Assembly (NCBI RefSeq): GCF_019991125.1
Contig: NZ_JAGENB010000002.1
Location: forward strand, 1,072,772 to 1,136,771
Reading direction: 5' to 3'
From: Phyllobacterium calauticae
Lineage (GTDB): Bacteria > Pseudomonadota > Alphaproteobacteria > Rhizobiales > Rhizobiaceae
DNA length: 64,000 bases
The notes beneath the pieces were generated by a model. It ran no database searches. It saw only the letters and a program-made list of their open reading frames with translations, and was not told the DNA's origin. Positions 21,801 through 29,957 of this stretch are shown one piece after another. The position numbers and the translations under genes were made by a program. Position 1 is the first letter of the stretch. Every line of letters starts with the position of its first letter.

Positions 21801-22262
21801 TCAGCTCGCCGTGGCGAGGCGGGGTGCCAGATTGTCGATGCCGAGGAGGGCGCGCACGTCTCTCGTCTTGACGATATCATCGATGGAATACTGGGCGAGG
21901 ACCTCGAAGAAGGCATTCAATGCCTTGCGCAAGGCGGCATTCAGGCCGCAGCTGTCAATCAAAGGGCATTCCGCGGCATCGTTCTCAAAGCACTCTGCCA
22001 TGGCAAAGTTTTCTTCGGTCACGCGCACCACGTCGAAAAGGGTGATGTCCTTGGCAGGCTTGCCGAGTTTCACGCCGCCATTGCGACCGCGTACGGTTTC
22101 AATGAAACCGTTTTCAACGAGCGGCTGCAGGATTTTAAACAGGAAAAGCTCCGAGACTGTGTAGGCGTGCGCAATTTCGGCGATCCGGCTCAGATTGCCA
22201 TCATTGGCGGCGCAATACATCAGAATACGAATGGCATAATTGGTCTGTCTGGTCAGTCGCAT
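21801..22262 (-). CDS. rirA: Rhizobial iron regulator RirA (Rrf2 family)
   Basis: A 153-residue Fe-S cluster-sensing repressor. The winged-helix N-terminus (MRLTRQTNYAIRILMYCAAN) and cluster cysteines C91, C99 and C105 match RirA exactly, which distinguishes it from IscR and NsrR. RirA represses iron-uptake genes when iron is sufficient. Its own promoter region carries both an IRO box (TGA-N9-TCA) and an Irr-type box, indicating autoregulation and cross-talk. Confidence 0.95.
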   Translation of the reverse strand: MRLTRQTNYAIRILMYCAANDGNLSRIAEIAHAYTVSELFLFKILQPLVENGFIETVRGRNGGVKLGKPAKDITLFDVVRVTEENFAMAECFENDAAECPLIDSCGLNAALRKALNAFFEVLAQYSIDDIVKTRDVRALLGIDNLAPRLATAS

Positions 22263-22313
22263 GGGAATATCTCTCTCAACCCGAATTCAGGTCATGCTGG
22301 GGTTAGGAGCTAC

Positions 22314-22330
22314 TTTAGAATTATTCTTGA
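22314..22330. promoter_or_regulatory. Irr-type box upstream of rirA
   Basis: TTTAGAATTATTCTTGA, 52-68 bases before the rirA start; the first 13 bases are identical to the box upstream of bfd. Matches the iron control element pattern bound by Irr. Confidence 0.7.
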
Positions 22331-22347
22331 TAAAGTAAATAATAATA

Positions 22348-22362
22348 TGAACCTAAGTTTCA
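22348..22362. promoter_or_regulatory. IRO box (RirA operator) upstream of rirA
   Basis: TGA-acctaagtt-TCA fits the published TGA-N9-TCA iron-responsive operator recognised by RirA. It lies within the near-palindrome ATGAAaCTTAGgTTCAT (minus strand), where the rirA promoter should be. Confidence 0.6.
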
Positions 22363-22401
22363 TATTTTCCGAGGGAAAACAGGGAGTCGGGCCAGGCGTG
22401 A

Positions 22402-22647
22402 TCAGCGAACCAGAACGACGATCGATGCCGTAATGAAAGCAGCAGCCACAAGCAGCAGGAAACCATAGACACGCGGCTTGTCAAACAGAACCGCAAATCC
22501 GGCGGCCCAGACAACGATGGCAGCGGCCAATGCGTAGAGAAATCCGGCTTTATGGACCCATGCGATATGGACGGCCATCAGGCCGCCAATGATAAGGGCA
22601 CCGAATACGACCATCAAAGCCAGTGCGTATTTCTCGAAATTGTCCAT
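22402..22647 (-). CDS. Small three-helix membrane protein, paralogue A
   Basis: An 81-residue protein that is almost entirely membrane: three hydrophobic stretches, with a short polar N-terminus (MDNFEKYALA) and a FDKPRVYGF turn before the last helix. No known function. It is clearly related to the protein at 27225-27470 in length, helix layout and the D/N-x-P-K/R-x-Y-G turn. Confidence 0.7.
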   Translation of the reverse strand: MDNFEKYALALMVVFGALIIGGLMAVHIAWVHKAGFLYALAAAIVVWAAGFAVLFDKPRVYGFLLLVAAAFITASIVVLVR

Positions 22648-22960
22648 TCAGGCAGCTCGCTCTCAACACCCCATCCTGGAATCGAAGGGGCTCAGTCTCA
22701 ATGTAAAACCTCATCCAACCCGATCAAGGCTGTATTCCTGTCTTTCATAGATGTTCCGTCCCACGGGTGCAACAGATGACGCGCTAAAGTCTCGCCATAA
22801 GGACGCGGCTGATGCAAAAAGACAATAAAAAAGGCCGGGAATTCCCGACCTTTCCGAATTCGGCTCGACACCAGTGCCAGTACATCCGTGGTCAAAGACG
22901 GAGCCGAATTTCTGCAGCTGATGTAGGTGGCCGCATTGCCCATTTCAAGGGCAGGGGCGT
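22648..22960. other. Gene-poor region with a terminator
   Basis: About 310 bases. A terminator for the DUF883 gene lies at 22827-22853. An 81-codon minus-strand open frame (22698-22943) overlaps that terminator, has no ribosome site and a non-coding-like composition, so I do not call it a gene. Confidence 0.55.
22827..22853 (-). terminator. Rho-independent terminator downstream of the DUF883 gene
   Basis: On the minus strand AAAGG-T-CGGG-AATT-CCCG-G-CCTTT forms a stem with one internal mismatch, followed by a T-rich tail. It lies about 110 bases after the DUF883 stop. Confidence 0.75.
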
Positions 22961-23269
22961 TTACCGGCGATAAGCGCTCAAACCGGCGAGCAGACCGATC
23001 CCGGCAATTGCTGAGATAACTGCAACCGTGATCAGGGGATTTTCCTTGGCCTTGTCTGCCACGACCTGTGCTTCATCACCGACGAACCGCGCGGCCTTGC
23101 GGCCATGCCGCCTGACCGAACGATAAGTCGCGTTCGCCTGGTCGAGCAGATCATAACCCTGGTCGGACAGGGATTGGGTTATCCCTGAAAGCTCCTTGCG
23201 CAATGCGGCGATCTGGCTTTCCATATCCTCTTCGGCTGCGTCACGGGCTTTGGATATATTCGTTGCCAT
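22961..23269 (-). CDS. DUF883 family (ElaB/YqjD-like) membrane-anchored protein
   Basis: A 102-residue protein. An acidic helical N-terminal two-thirds (EEDMESQIAALRKELSG) is followed by a basic RRHGRKAARF segment and one C-terminal transmembrane helix ending SAYRR. This is the plan of YqjD/ElaB proteins, tail-anchored proteins that in E. coli bind ribosomes in stationary phase. The ATG at 23269 has AAAGGAA upstream. Confidence 0.8.
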   Translation of the reverse strand: MATNISKARDAAEEDMESQIAALRKELSGITQSLSDQGYDLLDQANATYRSVRRHGRKAARFVGDEAQVVADKAKENPLITVAVISAIAGIGLLAGLSAYRR

Positions 23270-23365
23270 TCCGGAATTCCTTTCATCGATACAGGGGAAT
23301 AACGGTGGCGCCGGCATTTGGTTCCAGAAAGCCCGCTCGGCAGACAGACAGACAGGCGAGGCCTG

Positions 23366-23605
23366 TCAGTTCCAGCAGCCGTGCGATTGTCCATTGAGAT
23401 TATGGGAATCGATGTCTATTCCGGCCGAGAAATCATTGCGGGCGAGGTAGACGGCCGTTTCCGGCTTGATACGGATCTTGTTCCAGCCGGCACAACTGGT
23501 TGGGCCGGACGCTTTCGAGGTCTCATCCATCCAGCGCATGGCACCGCAATTGCTGATGGTCAAAAGACAGGGCAAAAGCATGGCCAGTGCCAGTTTGTTT
23601 TTCAC
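23366..23605 (-). CDS. Small cysteine-containing putative lipoprotein
   Basis: About 79 residues from a GTG at 23605, preceded by AAGAAGG. A hydrophobic signal (LALAMLLPCLLTISNCG) ends at a cysteine, suggesting lipidation, although asparagine before it is unusual in a lipobox. The mature part has two conserved-looking ends, CAGWNKIRI and HGCW. Similar short proteins with a CxGW...GCW pattern occur in Rhizobiales; their function is unknown to me. Confidence 0.6.
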   Translation of the reverse strand: MKNKLALAMLLPCLLTISNCGAMRWMDETSKASGPTSCAGWNKIRIKPETAVYLARNDFSAGIDIDSHNLNGQSHGCWN

Positions 23606-23710
23606 AGGAAACCTTCTTATTGCCGCAGCAGGGACAGAGAATGAAAAAGTGCTGGAATTGTTCATCGCATATTTCGATGCCCGACGACATTCGACGTTAG
23701 GCATAGCTCC

Positions 23711-24073
23711 TCAATCATCATTGCTGGCATTCAGTTCCATGGTGGTCATGCCGTCGGCCGGCTTGGGGCTCAGCGACTTGGCCAGGATCAGCCGGCTGGA
23801 TTTGAGCAATGGTGCATTGGCGGCACGCACTTTCGCAATGCGCGGATTGTTTTCGTGGGCGGTAACCGCCGCTTCATTGGCATAGAGTTCGTTGACCATG
23901 ACCTTGTTGGCAATGGGGGTGCCGTCCCGCGCAATGGGTTTGATGACCTCGAACCGCAGGCAGCCCGGTTCCTCATCCAGTGTTTTGCGCGCATGCTCGC
24001 GAATGAGCGTGATGAATTCCTCTTCGCGACCCTCATGGGTCTCGAATTCTACGATAATTGTCAGTTCGGTCAT
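23711..24073 (-). CDS. Putative quinol monooxygenase (ABM domain)
   Basis: A 120-residue ABM-fold protein of the YgiN type: TIIVEFETHEGREEEFITLI at the start, then EEPGCLRFEVIKP and NELYANEAAVTAHENNP. Relatives oxidise quinols or act in small-molecule tailoring. The His of AHENNP lies at the usual active-site position. It stands alone, with about 135 bases before the next gene. Confidence 0.82.
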   Translation of the reverse strand: MTELTIIVEFETHEGREEEFITLIREHARKTLDEEPGCLRFEVIKPIARDGTPIANKVMVNELYANEAAVTAHENNPRIAKVRAANAPLLKSSRLILAKSLSPKPADGMTTMELNASNDD

Positions 24074-24206
24074 GAAACTCGCCTCCCGCGTTCATTCTGC
24101 CGTTCTAGCAGCGGCCTCCTGACAAATCCAGACAGAAGCATAGCCAAGGCATTGTAAAGTCTGGATTTGGACGGGATGGATGGGCGGTATGGCGGAAGGC
24201 CGCTTG

Positions 24207-24389
24207 CTATCGCCGCACGGTGGCGAAGACCAGGAGAATGGCACCGATCACGATTGTGACGAGACCAATATACAGCCAGCGCGTCTGGCCGACCATAAAA
24301 CTGCCGCCGAGGATGCTCAGGCCCTGCAACGCCCAGACGGTGCCCATGATGATCAGAAGCAACGCGACAATCGTCAGAACGATTTTCAT
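24207..24389 (-). CDS. Small two-helix membrane protein
   Basis: About 60 residues from the ATG at 24389, which has AAGGA nine bases upstream. Two hydrophobic helices flank a short loop (GGSFMVGQTRWLYIG), ending in TVRR. No known family function. Confidence 0.6.
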   Translation of the reverse strand: MKIVLTIVALLLIIMGTVWALQGLSILGGSFMVGQTRWLYIGLVTIVIGAILLVFATVRR

Positions 24390-24592
24390 AGCGGTCATCC
24401 TTACAAGCAAAACCCCTGCCTAAACGGAAGGGGTTTCACGGGTTGAGGCTTGATTTGGCTCTAACAAACTGGACTCTGGATAAAAATATCACGCATCGTT
24501 TCAGTGCGGCGCAGGCTCAAGGTACCGCTACACTCAACTTGGCGAAAGTTTAACATAGCCAGCTTTCATTTCAAAGAAAGAATGGCCGGAGC

Positions 24593-24751
24593 TCAGTTCA
24601 CTTTTGCTTTCAGGCTGGCGATCTCTTCCTCCATTTGCCGGATCCGCTCCTCCAAGGCATTGATTGCCTTGAAGACGGCAATCCCCATGCTCTTGAAATC
24701 ACCGCGATGGATTGCAGTCTCGATGGCTTGCTTGGCGCTATCAATGGACAT
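24593..24751 (-). CDS. Short coiled-coil protein, accessory-factor-like
   Basis: A 52-residue protein (MSIDSAKQAIETAIHRGDF to EEIASLKAKVN). The last 25 residues form a heptad coiled coil like the small SlyX/UbiK-type proteins. The frame extends to 24946 but its upstream half runs through the terminator of the alkene reductase gene, so I start at 24751. Function unknown. Confidence 0.5.
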   Translation of the reverse strand: MSIDSAKQAIETAIHRGDFKSMGIAVFKAINALEERIRQMEEEIASLKAKVN

Positions 24752-24791
24752 TGCTTCCTCCGTTTCGATTGTGTGAACCGCAATGCTAAAG

Positions 24792-24828
24792 AAAAAAGCC
24801 CAATCCTCAAGGGGTATGAGGATTGGGC
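24792..24828 (-). terminator. Rho-independent terminator of the alkene reductase gene
   Basis: On the minus strand GCCCAATCCTC and GAGGATTGGGC form an 11-bp perfect stem with a nine-base loop, followed by six T. It lies about 115 bases after the stop at 24943. Confidence 0.9.
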
Positions 24829-24942
24829 TGTGTTGGCTTGTGGGGGAAAGCCAAGACTGGTTGGGGTTACCAGTACCCACACAATGCTTCAGCGAAGGAT
24901 TGGTTCCACACGGAGTGAAAATATTCTGGTTCCTGCCGGCGT

Positions 24943-26025
24943 TCAATCGTCAACAAGTTCAAGGCTCGGATAATCCGTATAGCCCTTGGCGTCGGTGGTA
25001 TAGAATGTCGATTTGTCGGCCGCATTGAGCGTGGCATCGGTACGCCAGCGCTGCGGAAGATCCGGATTGGCGATGTAGGCTTCACCAATGGCAACCAGAT
25101 CCGCGCCGCCATTGGCCAGCACGGCTTCCGCGTGTTCGCGCCTGTAGCCGCCTGCAACGATCAGCGGACCATGAAATGCTGCCCGGATGGCAGGCGCAAC
25201 ATCGGCTTGTCCATCGGGCACAACGGCCGGTGCCACGATGTGCAGATAAGCAAGGCCAAGAGGCTGGAGCAGGGCGGCGATCGCGGCAAAATGCGCAACG
25301 GGATCGCTGTCGCTCATGCCCTGAAAGGGATTGGTCGGCGAAAGTCGAACGCCGATGCGGCCCGCTGGCCAAAAGGCCTTCGCCGCCTCGATGACTTCAC
25401 GCAGGAAGCGGAAGCGGTTTTCCACCGAACCGCCATAGCCGTCGGTGCGGACATTGCTGCCATCGCGCAGAAACTGATCGACGAGATAGCCGTTGGCACC
25501 GTGAATTTCGATGCCGTCAAACCCGGCATTTTTTGCACGCGCCGCAGCATCGGCGAATTCACCGACAATCCCGGCGATGTCATCGAGAGAGAGCGCCTGC
25601 GGCTCGACATAGGGTTCGGGGCCATTCGCCGTATAGATTTTTCCGGCAGCCGCCAGGGCCGAAGGACCGACAGGCCAACGGCCATCCCGCAATTGCGCGG
25701 GAAGGGCGGCTCTGCCCATATGCGACAGCTGGACAAAAATCCGCCCGCCCGCTGCGTGCACGGCGTCTGTTACCAGGCGCCAGCCGGCTTGCTGCGCGTC
25801 GTTGTAAAGGCCCGGGCGGGTTGGCACATCGACGCTGCTGTGCGGATCGATTTCCGTCGACTCCGTAATGACAAGCCCGGCGCTGGCGCGTTGCGCATAA
25901 TAGAGAGCATTGAGGCTGCCGGGTATTTTCCCGTGCAGCGCGCGGTGGCGCGTCATCGGGGCCATGACGATCCGGCTTGGCAGCGTGAGATCACCGATTG
26001 TCAGCAAAGAGAACAGGGAAGCCAT
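24943..26025 (-). CDS. Alkene reductase, Old Yellow Enzyme family
   Basis: A 360-residue FMN-dependent TIM-barrel enzyme. It has the OYE start (SLLTIGDLTLPSRIVMAPMTRHRA), the HGANGYLVDQFL segment following the active-site region and the SPTNPFQGMSDSDP loop. Enzymes of this NemA-like class reduce activated C=C bonds, nitrate esters and N-ethylmaleimide with NADPH. They are often induced by electrophiles, but no regulator gene is next to it. Confidence 0.92.
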   Translation of the reverse strand: MASLFSLLTIGDLTLPSRIVMAPMTRHRALHGKIPGSLNALYYAQRASAGLVITESTEIDPHSSVDVPTRPGLYNDAQQAGWRLVTDAVHAAGGRIFVQLSHMGRAALPAQLRDGRWPVGPSALAAAGKIYTANGPEPYVEPQALSLDDIAGIVGEFADAAARAKNAGFDGIEIHGANGYLVDQFLRDGSNVRTDGYGGSVENRFRFLREVIEAAKAFWPAGRIGVRLSPTNPFQGMSDSDPVAHFAAIAALLQPLGLAYLHIVAPAVVPDGQADVAPAIRAAFHGPLIVAGGYRREHAEAVLANGGADLVAIGEAYIANPDLPQRWRTDATLNAADKSTFYTTDAKGYTDYPSLELVDD

Positions 26026-26046
26026 GGGATCGTCCGCTCATCTGGA

Positions 26047-26199
26047 TCATGCGGGCAGGAGATTAAACAACGCGGCAAGATGGAATGCAAAGGCAATGGT
26101 GAAAATCACCGCGACAGTCATGCGGTCTCTGTTTTTGAAGAGACGCCGGAATGCCTGAGCTGGTGCAACGCGGGTGGTCGTGTAGTCAGTGGACGCCAT
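26047..26199 (-). CDS. Small single-helix protein
   Basis: About 50 residues from the ATG at 26199, with GGAGAG upstream. A basic region (FRRLFKNRDR) precedes one hydrophobic helix (MTVAVIFTIAFAFHLAALF) near the end, so it is probably a membrane-anchored peptide. It lies 21 bases upstream of the alkene reductase gene on the same strand and may share its transcript. No family known to me. Confidence 0.5.
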   Translation of the reverse strand: MASTDYTTTRVAPAQAFRRLFKNRDRMTVAVIFTIAFAFHLAALFNLLPA

Positions 26200-26235
26200 C
26201 AGATTCGTTCTCTCCATGCTGGTGGTGCCAATCAT

Positions 26236-26680
26236 CGGGCATTCAATAGACGATTAACACGATAGAGATTACTATTTTGATGGCCTCCTGGGTATGATTT
26301 TGTCTCAAAATGCCAATGACTGGAAATAAGTTCTCCTCTCCGTCTGTTTTCGTCATTCGCGGACAAAATGGCATTGCTGCCTGCGCGGTGGCTTGGCGCC
26401 GATTCCGGGGACTCACGACTGAGCCATTCCGGCGCGCATAGCACCATCAATCCCCAGCGCTCCGGTCGTTATTGCAGACATTTTAGATTTGGTTTCTCGA
26501 AATAGCCAAAAAACGCAAAACAAAATTGCCGAATGGTCGCAGGTTGAGCAAAGCACAATCTGGTTTGTCGCTATACCTATGTGCTGCAATGCAGGGGTGA
26601 GTGGCCGTCCGATCGAACGACCCGCCTGCCAGAGTGATCCCCAGGGTGATCCCCAAGATGATCCAATGAATGAGGAAAAA
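26236..26680. other. Gene-free region upstream of the flavin reductase gene
   Basis: About 445 bases between divergent genes. I see no coding frame of substance. Just before the flavin reductase start there is a 12-base tandem repeat (GTGATCCCCA at 26634 and 26646, with a partial third copy). Confidence 0.5.
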
Positions 26681-27220
26681 ATGTCCGTCTTTCAGACCGG
26701 GGCGCGTGCCGCCCAGCATGAATTGACCGTGGAAGCTGACTTGTTCAAGGATTCCATGCGCCACCTTGCGGGCGCCGTGAGCGTTGTCACCGTCGGACGC
26801 GGCAACGACCGCACGGGGTTTACCGCCACGTCTGTTTCATCCCTGGCCATTGACCCGCCCTCGGTGATTGTCAGTCTCAACCGGGATTCGTCATCCTGGC
26901 CGGTCCTGCAGCGCCATGGCAGTTTCTGCGTGAATGTTCTGGCGCATGACCAGCGGCATGTGGCTGACAGCTTTGCGGGGCGTGGCGGGCGCAAGGGGAT
27001 AGACCGTTATCTGGACGCGGAATGGCAGGAGCTGGCCACGGGAACCCTGGCGCTGAAGAATGCCCTGACAGTGCTTGACTGCGAACTCGACGATGCCATC
27101 GAGCGGCATTCGCACGGCATTCTCATCGGTCGGGTGCGCGCTGTCACGTTACGCCGGAATGCTGAACCGCTGCTCTACTGGCACGGCGCATACCGGCACA
27201 TCACGCAGCCGGTCGAGTGA
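26681..27220 (+). CDS. Flavin reductase family protein
   Basis: About 179 residues with the split-barrel FMN-binding fold: MRHLAGAVSVVTVG, TGFTATSVSSLAIDPPSV, GSFCVNVLAHDQ and the C-terminal YWHGAYRHI. Such enzymes supply reduced flavin to two-component monooxygenases; no oxygenase partner lies beside it. The frame is open from 26489, but GAGG-A5-ATG places the start at 26681, where homology begins. Confidence 0.85.
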   Translation: MSVFQTGARAAQHELTVEADLFKDSMRHLAGAVSVVTVGRGNDRTGFTATSVSSLAIDPPSVIVSLNRDSSSWPVLQRHGSFCVNVLAHDQRHVADSFAGRGGRKGIDRYLDAEWQELATGTLALKNALTVLDCELDDAIERHSHGILIGRVRAVTLRRNAEPLLYWHGAYRHITQPVE

Positions 27221-27224
27221 TCAG

Positions 27225-27470
27225 TCAGGTGACAATGGCGGCAATCGAGCAGCCCACGAGGACAATCGTGGCCAGGAGAATCAAGCCATACAGTTTGGGC
27301 TGATTGAAAACGACGGCAAAGCCCAGAAAAAACCCGGTGCAGGACGCACCGAGTGCAAACAAAAATGCCGGCTGGTCATTGCTTGTGATCGAAAACGCCA
27401 TCAATCCGGCAAGAACCAGCACGCCAAATGCAATGAAGATCCAGGTGGCAAAAGTTTCGTAGCGATCCAT
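27225..27470 (-). CDS. Small three-helix membrane protein, paralogue B
   Basis: About 81 residues from the ATG at 27470 (MDRYETFATWIF). Three hydrophobic helices with the turn VFNQPKLYGL before the last one. It resembles the protein at 22402-22647 along its whole length. Function unknown. It converges on the flavin reductase gene, with stops four bases apart. Confidence 0.65.
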   Translation of the reverse strand: MDRYETFATWIFIAFGVLVLAGLMAFSITSNDQPAFLFALGASCTGFFLGFAVVFNQPKLYGLILLATIVLVGCSIAAIVT

Positions 27471-27566
27471 AGGTCCTGACCTTCGCGGTGCATGCGGTCT
27501 TGTCATGGCAGATTACATCGAAATATGGACACGCAGTCAAACATCATTGGCAGCTCTATCATCCGC

Positions 27567-27983
27567 CTAACGCAATTTATGGGGTATAGCGCCGGAGAGT
27601 GACGGTCCCGTGTCCTTTCGCTCCCCCGACGCTGTTCCAATCAGCCAGACCCCGATCAGAATCAGTGTGCTGCCGATAATCTGCAGCGGCGTGATGTCCT
27701 CATGGAAGATCAGCCAGCTGGTCGCCAGGATCATCACATAGCTGATACCGGTCAGGGGAAATGCCTTGCTCAGGTCGAGCTGTGCGAGCGCTTGCAGCCA
27801 GAAAACAAAGCAGATGACTTCGGCGGCAATGGCTGCGAGCATCCAGGGCGACGTGGCGGCGTGGATCAGCCAGGCCATATTAAAGCCAAGCCCGGTCATC
27901 TGTTCCGCTGCAAGCTTGATGAAAACCTGAAACAGCGTATTGAAGAGAGGAATGGCAAACCAGACGAGATTGATCGGCTTCAT
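27567..27983 (-). CDS. SMR/EamA-type half transporter, ArnE/ArnF-like (cluster gene 8)
   Basis: A 138-residue protein with four transmembrane helices, half the size of a normal EamA permease, so it must work as a dimer. Helix 1 (LVWFAIPLFNTLFQVFIKLA) has no membrane glutamate, as in the ArnE/ArnF flippase subunits. It ends an eight-gene operon and overlaps the transferase gene by four bases. A second, different half transporter is at 30816-31169; the two may form a heterodimer that flips a lipid-linked product. Confidence 0.75.
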   Translation of the reverse strand: MKPINLVWFAIPLFNTLFQVFIKLAAEQMTGLGFNMAWLIHAATSPWMLAAIAAEVICFVFWLQALAQLDLSKAFPLTGISYVMILATSWLIFHEDITPLQIIGSTLILIGVWLIGTASGERKDTGPSLSGAIPHKLR

Positions 27984-29158
27984 GCGCTGTCCTTCAGCGT
28001 TTCATCAGCAGCGAAGAGCGGCGAAGCCAGCCGCAATGCCCATTGAACGACCGGATTGCGGTGCTTGAAATACATGGTGTTGCGCGTGAGCCGGCTGCCG
28101 AGACGAATCTTGTTCTCGTAATAGGCCTGTCCGCTCTGATACCGGGTCATCCCATGTTCCAGGCAATGGCGCAGATTGGTGAACCAGCTCAGGTAATACA
28201 GGTTGTAGGCACGGCCTTCGGCGCTGTTCATGCAGAAGAACTTGTCGATCAGCGTGTTGCCGTCATGCACGAGCAGATTGGCGGCCAGCAGTTGGTCGCC
28301 GGCGTAGTAGAAGGTGCAGAACGACCGTCCCTGCATGCGGCGCAGGACGCCGTCGAAATAATCTGCGGTCAGTTCTTCAAACTGCCATTCACTGCGGTTG
28401 CGGGTGTCGTGGTAGAGCGCCATGACCTGCGGCAGCATCGTTCCGAAGTCGGATCGGTTTTCAATCCGGATCTTTTCGAATGACTTCATCTTCCGGCGCA
28501 TATCCTTGCGGGTGCCGGAGGAAAGACGCGACATGTAGGTTTCGATGGAGTCGAAATTGATGTCGAGCCAGGCCGTCGGCAACCCCGGAATGCCCGCGAA
28601 GGCACGATCAGAAAAAACCGACGCAAAGGCCACCGTGGTTGGCTCCGGTACGTCCTTGATACCGATCAGCGAACAGCCATTCGCCTTGGCGTATTGCTCA
28701 AATCCAGACAAAACCAGCGAAAACAGCTCGGCCTTGCGCTGGTCCGGCAGATCGGGATGAAAGCCCGTGACGCCGTTCTCGGTACATGGAGAGCCCAGAC
28801 AGGCGAGCTTCAGCGTCAGGAAGCGCGAATAGGTCTGCCGTATGCGGCGCAGAAACTGGCGCAGGCGGCCCTCTTCCAATGTCGTATCCAGCTGATAATC
28901 GGTCAGGAACGCCGGCATGGCCGCCAGCAGCCGCCCGTTCTCGACGACCGCGACATAGCGGAAGGCAAAACCGGCGATGCCGGCTTCCTCGATGGCGAGC
29001 AGGCAGTCATAATCCTCGACTTCCCCGGCAAAGCACATGTTCCATGCTTCGTGGCCGATATCGCGGATGGAATCGAACACGCGCGTCTGCGCCACCGCCG
29101 GGATTGCCGGCGATGCGGCCGTCTGAGGCAGGAACTGATCATGCATAGGCTGGTGCAT
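27980..29158 (-). CDS. GNAT-fold acyl/aminoacyl transferase (BioF2/FemAB-like) (cluster gene 7)
   Basis: About 392 residues, with a C-terminal domain like Acetyltransf_6/FemAB proteins: SRLSSGTRKDMRRKMKSFEK, then CTFYYAGDQLLAANLLVHDG and YYLSWFTNLRHCLEHG. Such enzymes transfer acyl or aminoacyl groups onto amines or cell-wall precursors. The ATG at 29158, with GAGG eight bases upstream, is preferred to the longer frame. It slightly overlaps the hydrolase gene. The acyl donor and acceptor are unknown; context suggests an amine made by the aminotransferase. Confidence 0.72.
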   Translation of the reverse strand: MHQPMHDQFLPQTAASPAIPAVAQTRVFDSIRDIGHEAWNMCFAGEVEDYDCLLAIEEAGIAGFAFRYVAVVENGRLLAAMPAFLTDYQLDTTLEEGRLRQFLRRIRQTYSRFLTLKLACLGSPCTENGVTGFHPDLPDQRKAELFSLVLSGFEQYAKANGCSLIGIKDVPEPTTVAFASVFSDRAFAGIPGLPTAWLDINFDSIETYMSRLSSGTRKDMRRKMKSFEKIRIENRSDFGTMLPQVMALYHDTRNRSEWQFEELTADYFDGVLRRMQGRSFCTFYYAGDQLLAANLLVHDGNTLIDKFFCMNSAEGRAYNLYYLSWFTNLRHCLEHGMTRYQSGQAYYENKIRLGSRLTRNTMYFKHRNPVVQWALRLASPLFAADETLKDSA

Positions 29159-29957
29159 TGTTTGCCTCGAAGAATTCCGCCGTGTAGTCACCGACCTTTT
29201 GACGCTGCCGGTCCACGTGGATCATATGGTAGCTGTCTTCGATCCATTTCAACTGATGCGGCCCGCCAATATGGCGGCTGATGTAGCGCGCATGTTTCGG
29301 GCTGCTCAGATCGTCTTCCGTCGCATGCAGGATCAGTGTGGGCGTTTGCATCTGCGGCAGGTTCTTCTTCAGCTCCTTGCCGAGACGATACATCTCGACG
29401 ATGCCCTTGCCGGGGAATTTGTCGATGACGCCTTCCGCTTCCATACTTTCCATCATGCGGCGGATGCGTTCATCCTTGATACCCAGCGCCGATGTTTCGC
29501 TGAAATTCAGCCGGGCAACGGAGGGGATGTACGACAGGAGTTCGATGAACGGCGACAGCAGCCAGTAATAGTGCGGCACGTTCCAGCCGTCATAATGGAA
29601 GCAGGGCGAATAGATCGCCACAGCCTTGATGCTGTTCGGTTTGCGGTGTGCCGCCATCATCGACAATTTGCCGCCGATGCAGATGCCGGCCGCAAATGTT
29701 TCATTGTTGTAGGGTGCGAATTTTTCCGTCGCTTCCTCGACGCTGTGCAGCCAATCCTGCCAGCGCGTTTGCGTCAATGTCGCCATATCAACGCCATGCC
29801 CCGCCAGAAGCGGAGCATAGACGCTGTATCCCTTGCGATTCAGCTGTCGCGCCAGCATTTTCATTTCTGCCGGGGCACCCGTCAGTCCATGAACAAGCAA
29901 TACACCTTTGCCATTCGAGCCTTCGAGGAAATAGCTCAATCCATCAGACATCTGCAT
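29139..29957 (-). CDS. Alpha/beta hydrolase, carboxylesterase/lipase-like (cluster gene 6)
   Basis: A 272-residue serine hydrolase. The oxyanion region is VLLVHGLTGAP. The nucleophile elbow is modified: the usual GxSxG reads G-I-C-I-G-G, so cysteine replaces serine, as in some acyl-transferring hydrolases. Late Asp (ATEDDLSSP) and His (EDSYHMIHVD) complete a plausible triad. It overlaps the desaturase gene by 14 bases. The odd nucleophile is worth noting: it may act as an acyltransferase or thioesterase and not as a plain lipase. Confidence 0.78.
   Translation of the reverse strand: MQMSDGLSYFLEGSNGKGVLLVHGLTGAPAEMKMLARQLNRKGYSVYAPLLAGHGVDMATLTQTRWQDWLHSVEEATEKFAPYNNETFAAGICIGGKLSMMAAHRKPNSIKAVAIYSPCFHYDGWNVPHYYWLLSPFIELLSYIPSVARLNFSETSALGIKDERIRRMMESMEAEGVIDKFPGKGIVEMYRLGKELKKNLPQMQTPTLILHATEDDLSSPKHARYISRHIGGPHQLKWIEDSYHMIHVDRQRQKVGDYTAEFFEANNAPAYA

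Noticed and set aside
22698-22943. Minus-strand 81-codon frame
   Set aside because: It overlaps a terminator hairpin, lacks a ribosome site and has no recognisable fold.
26232-26450. Minus-strand 72-codon frame upstream of the flavin reductase gene
   Set aside because: No ribosome site and no protein-like composition; it probably is the promoter region of small neighbouring genes.
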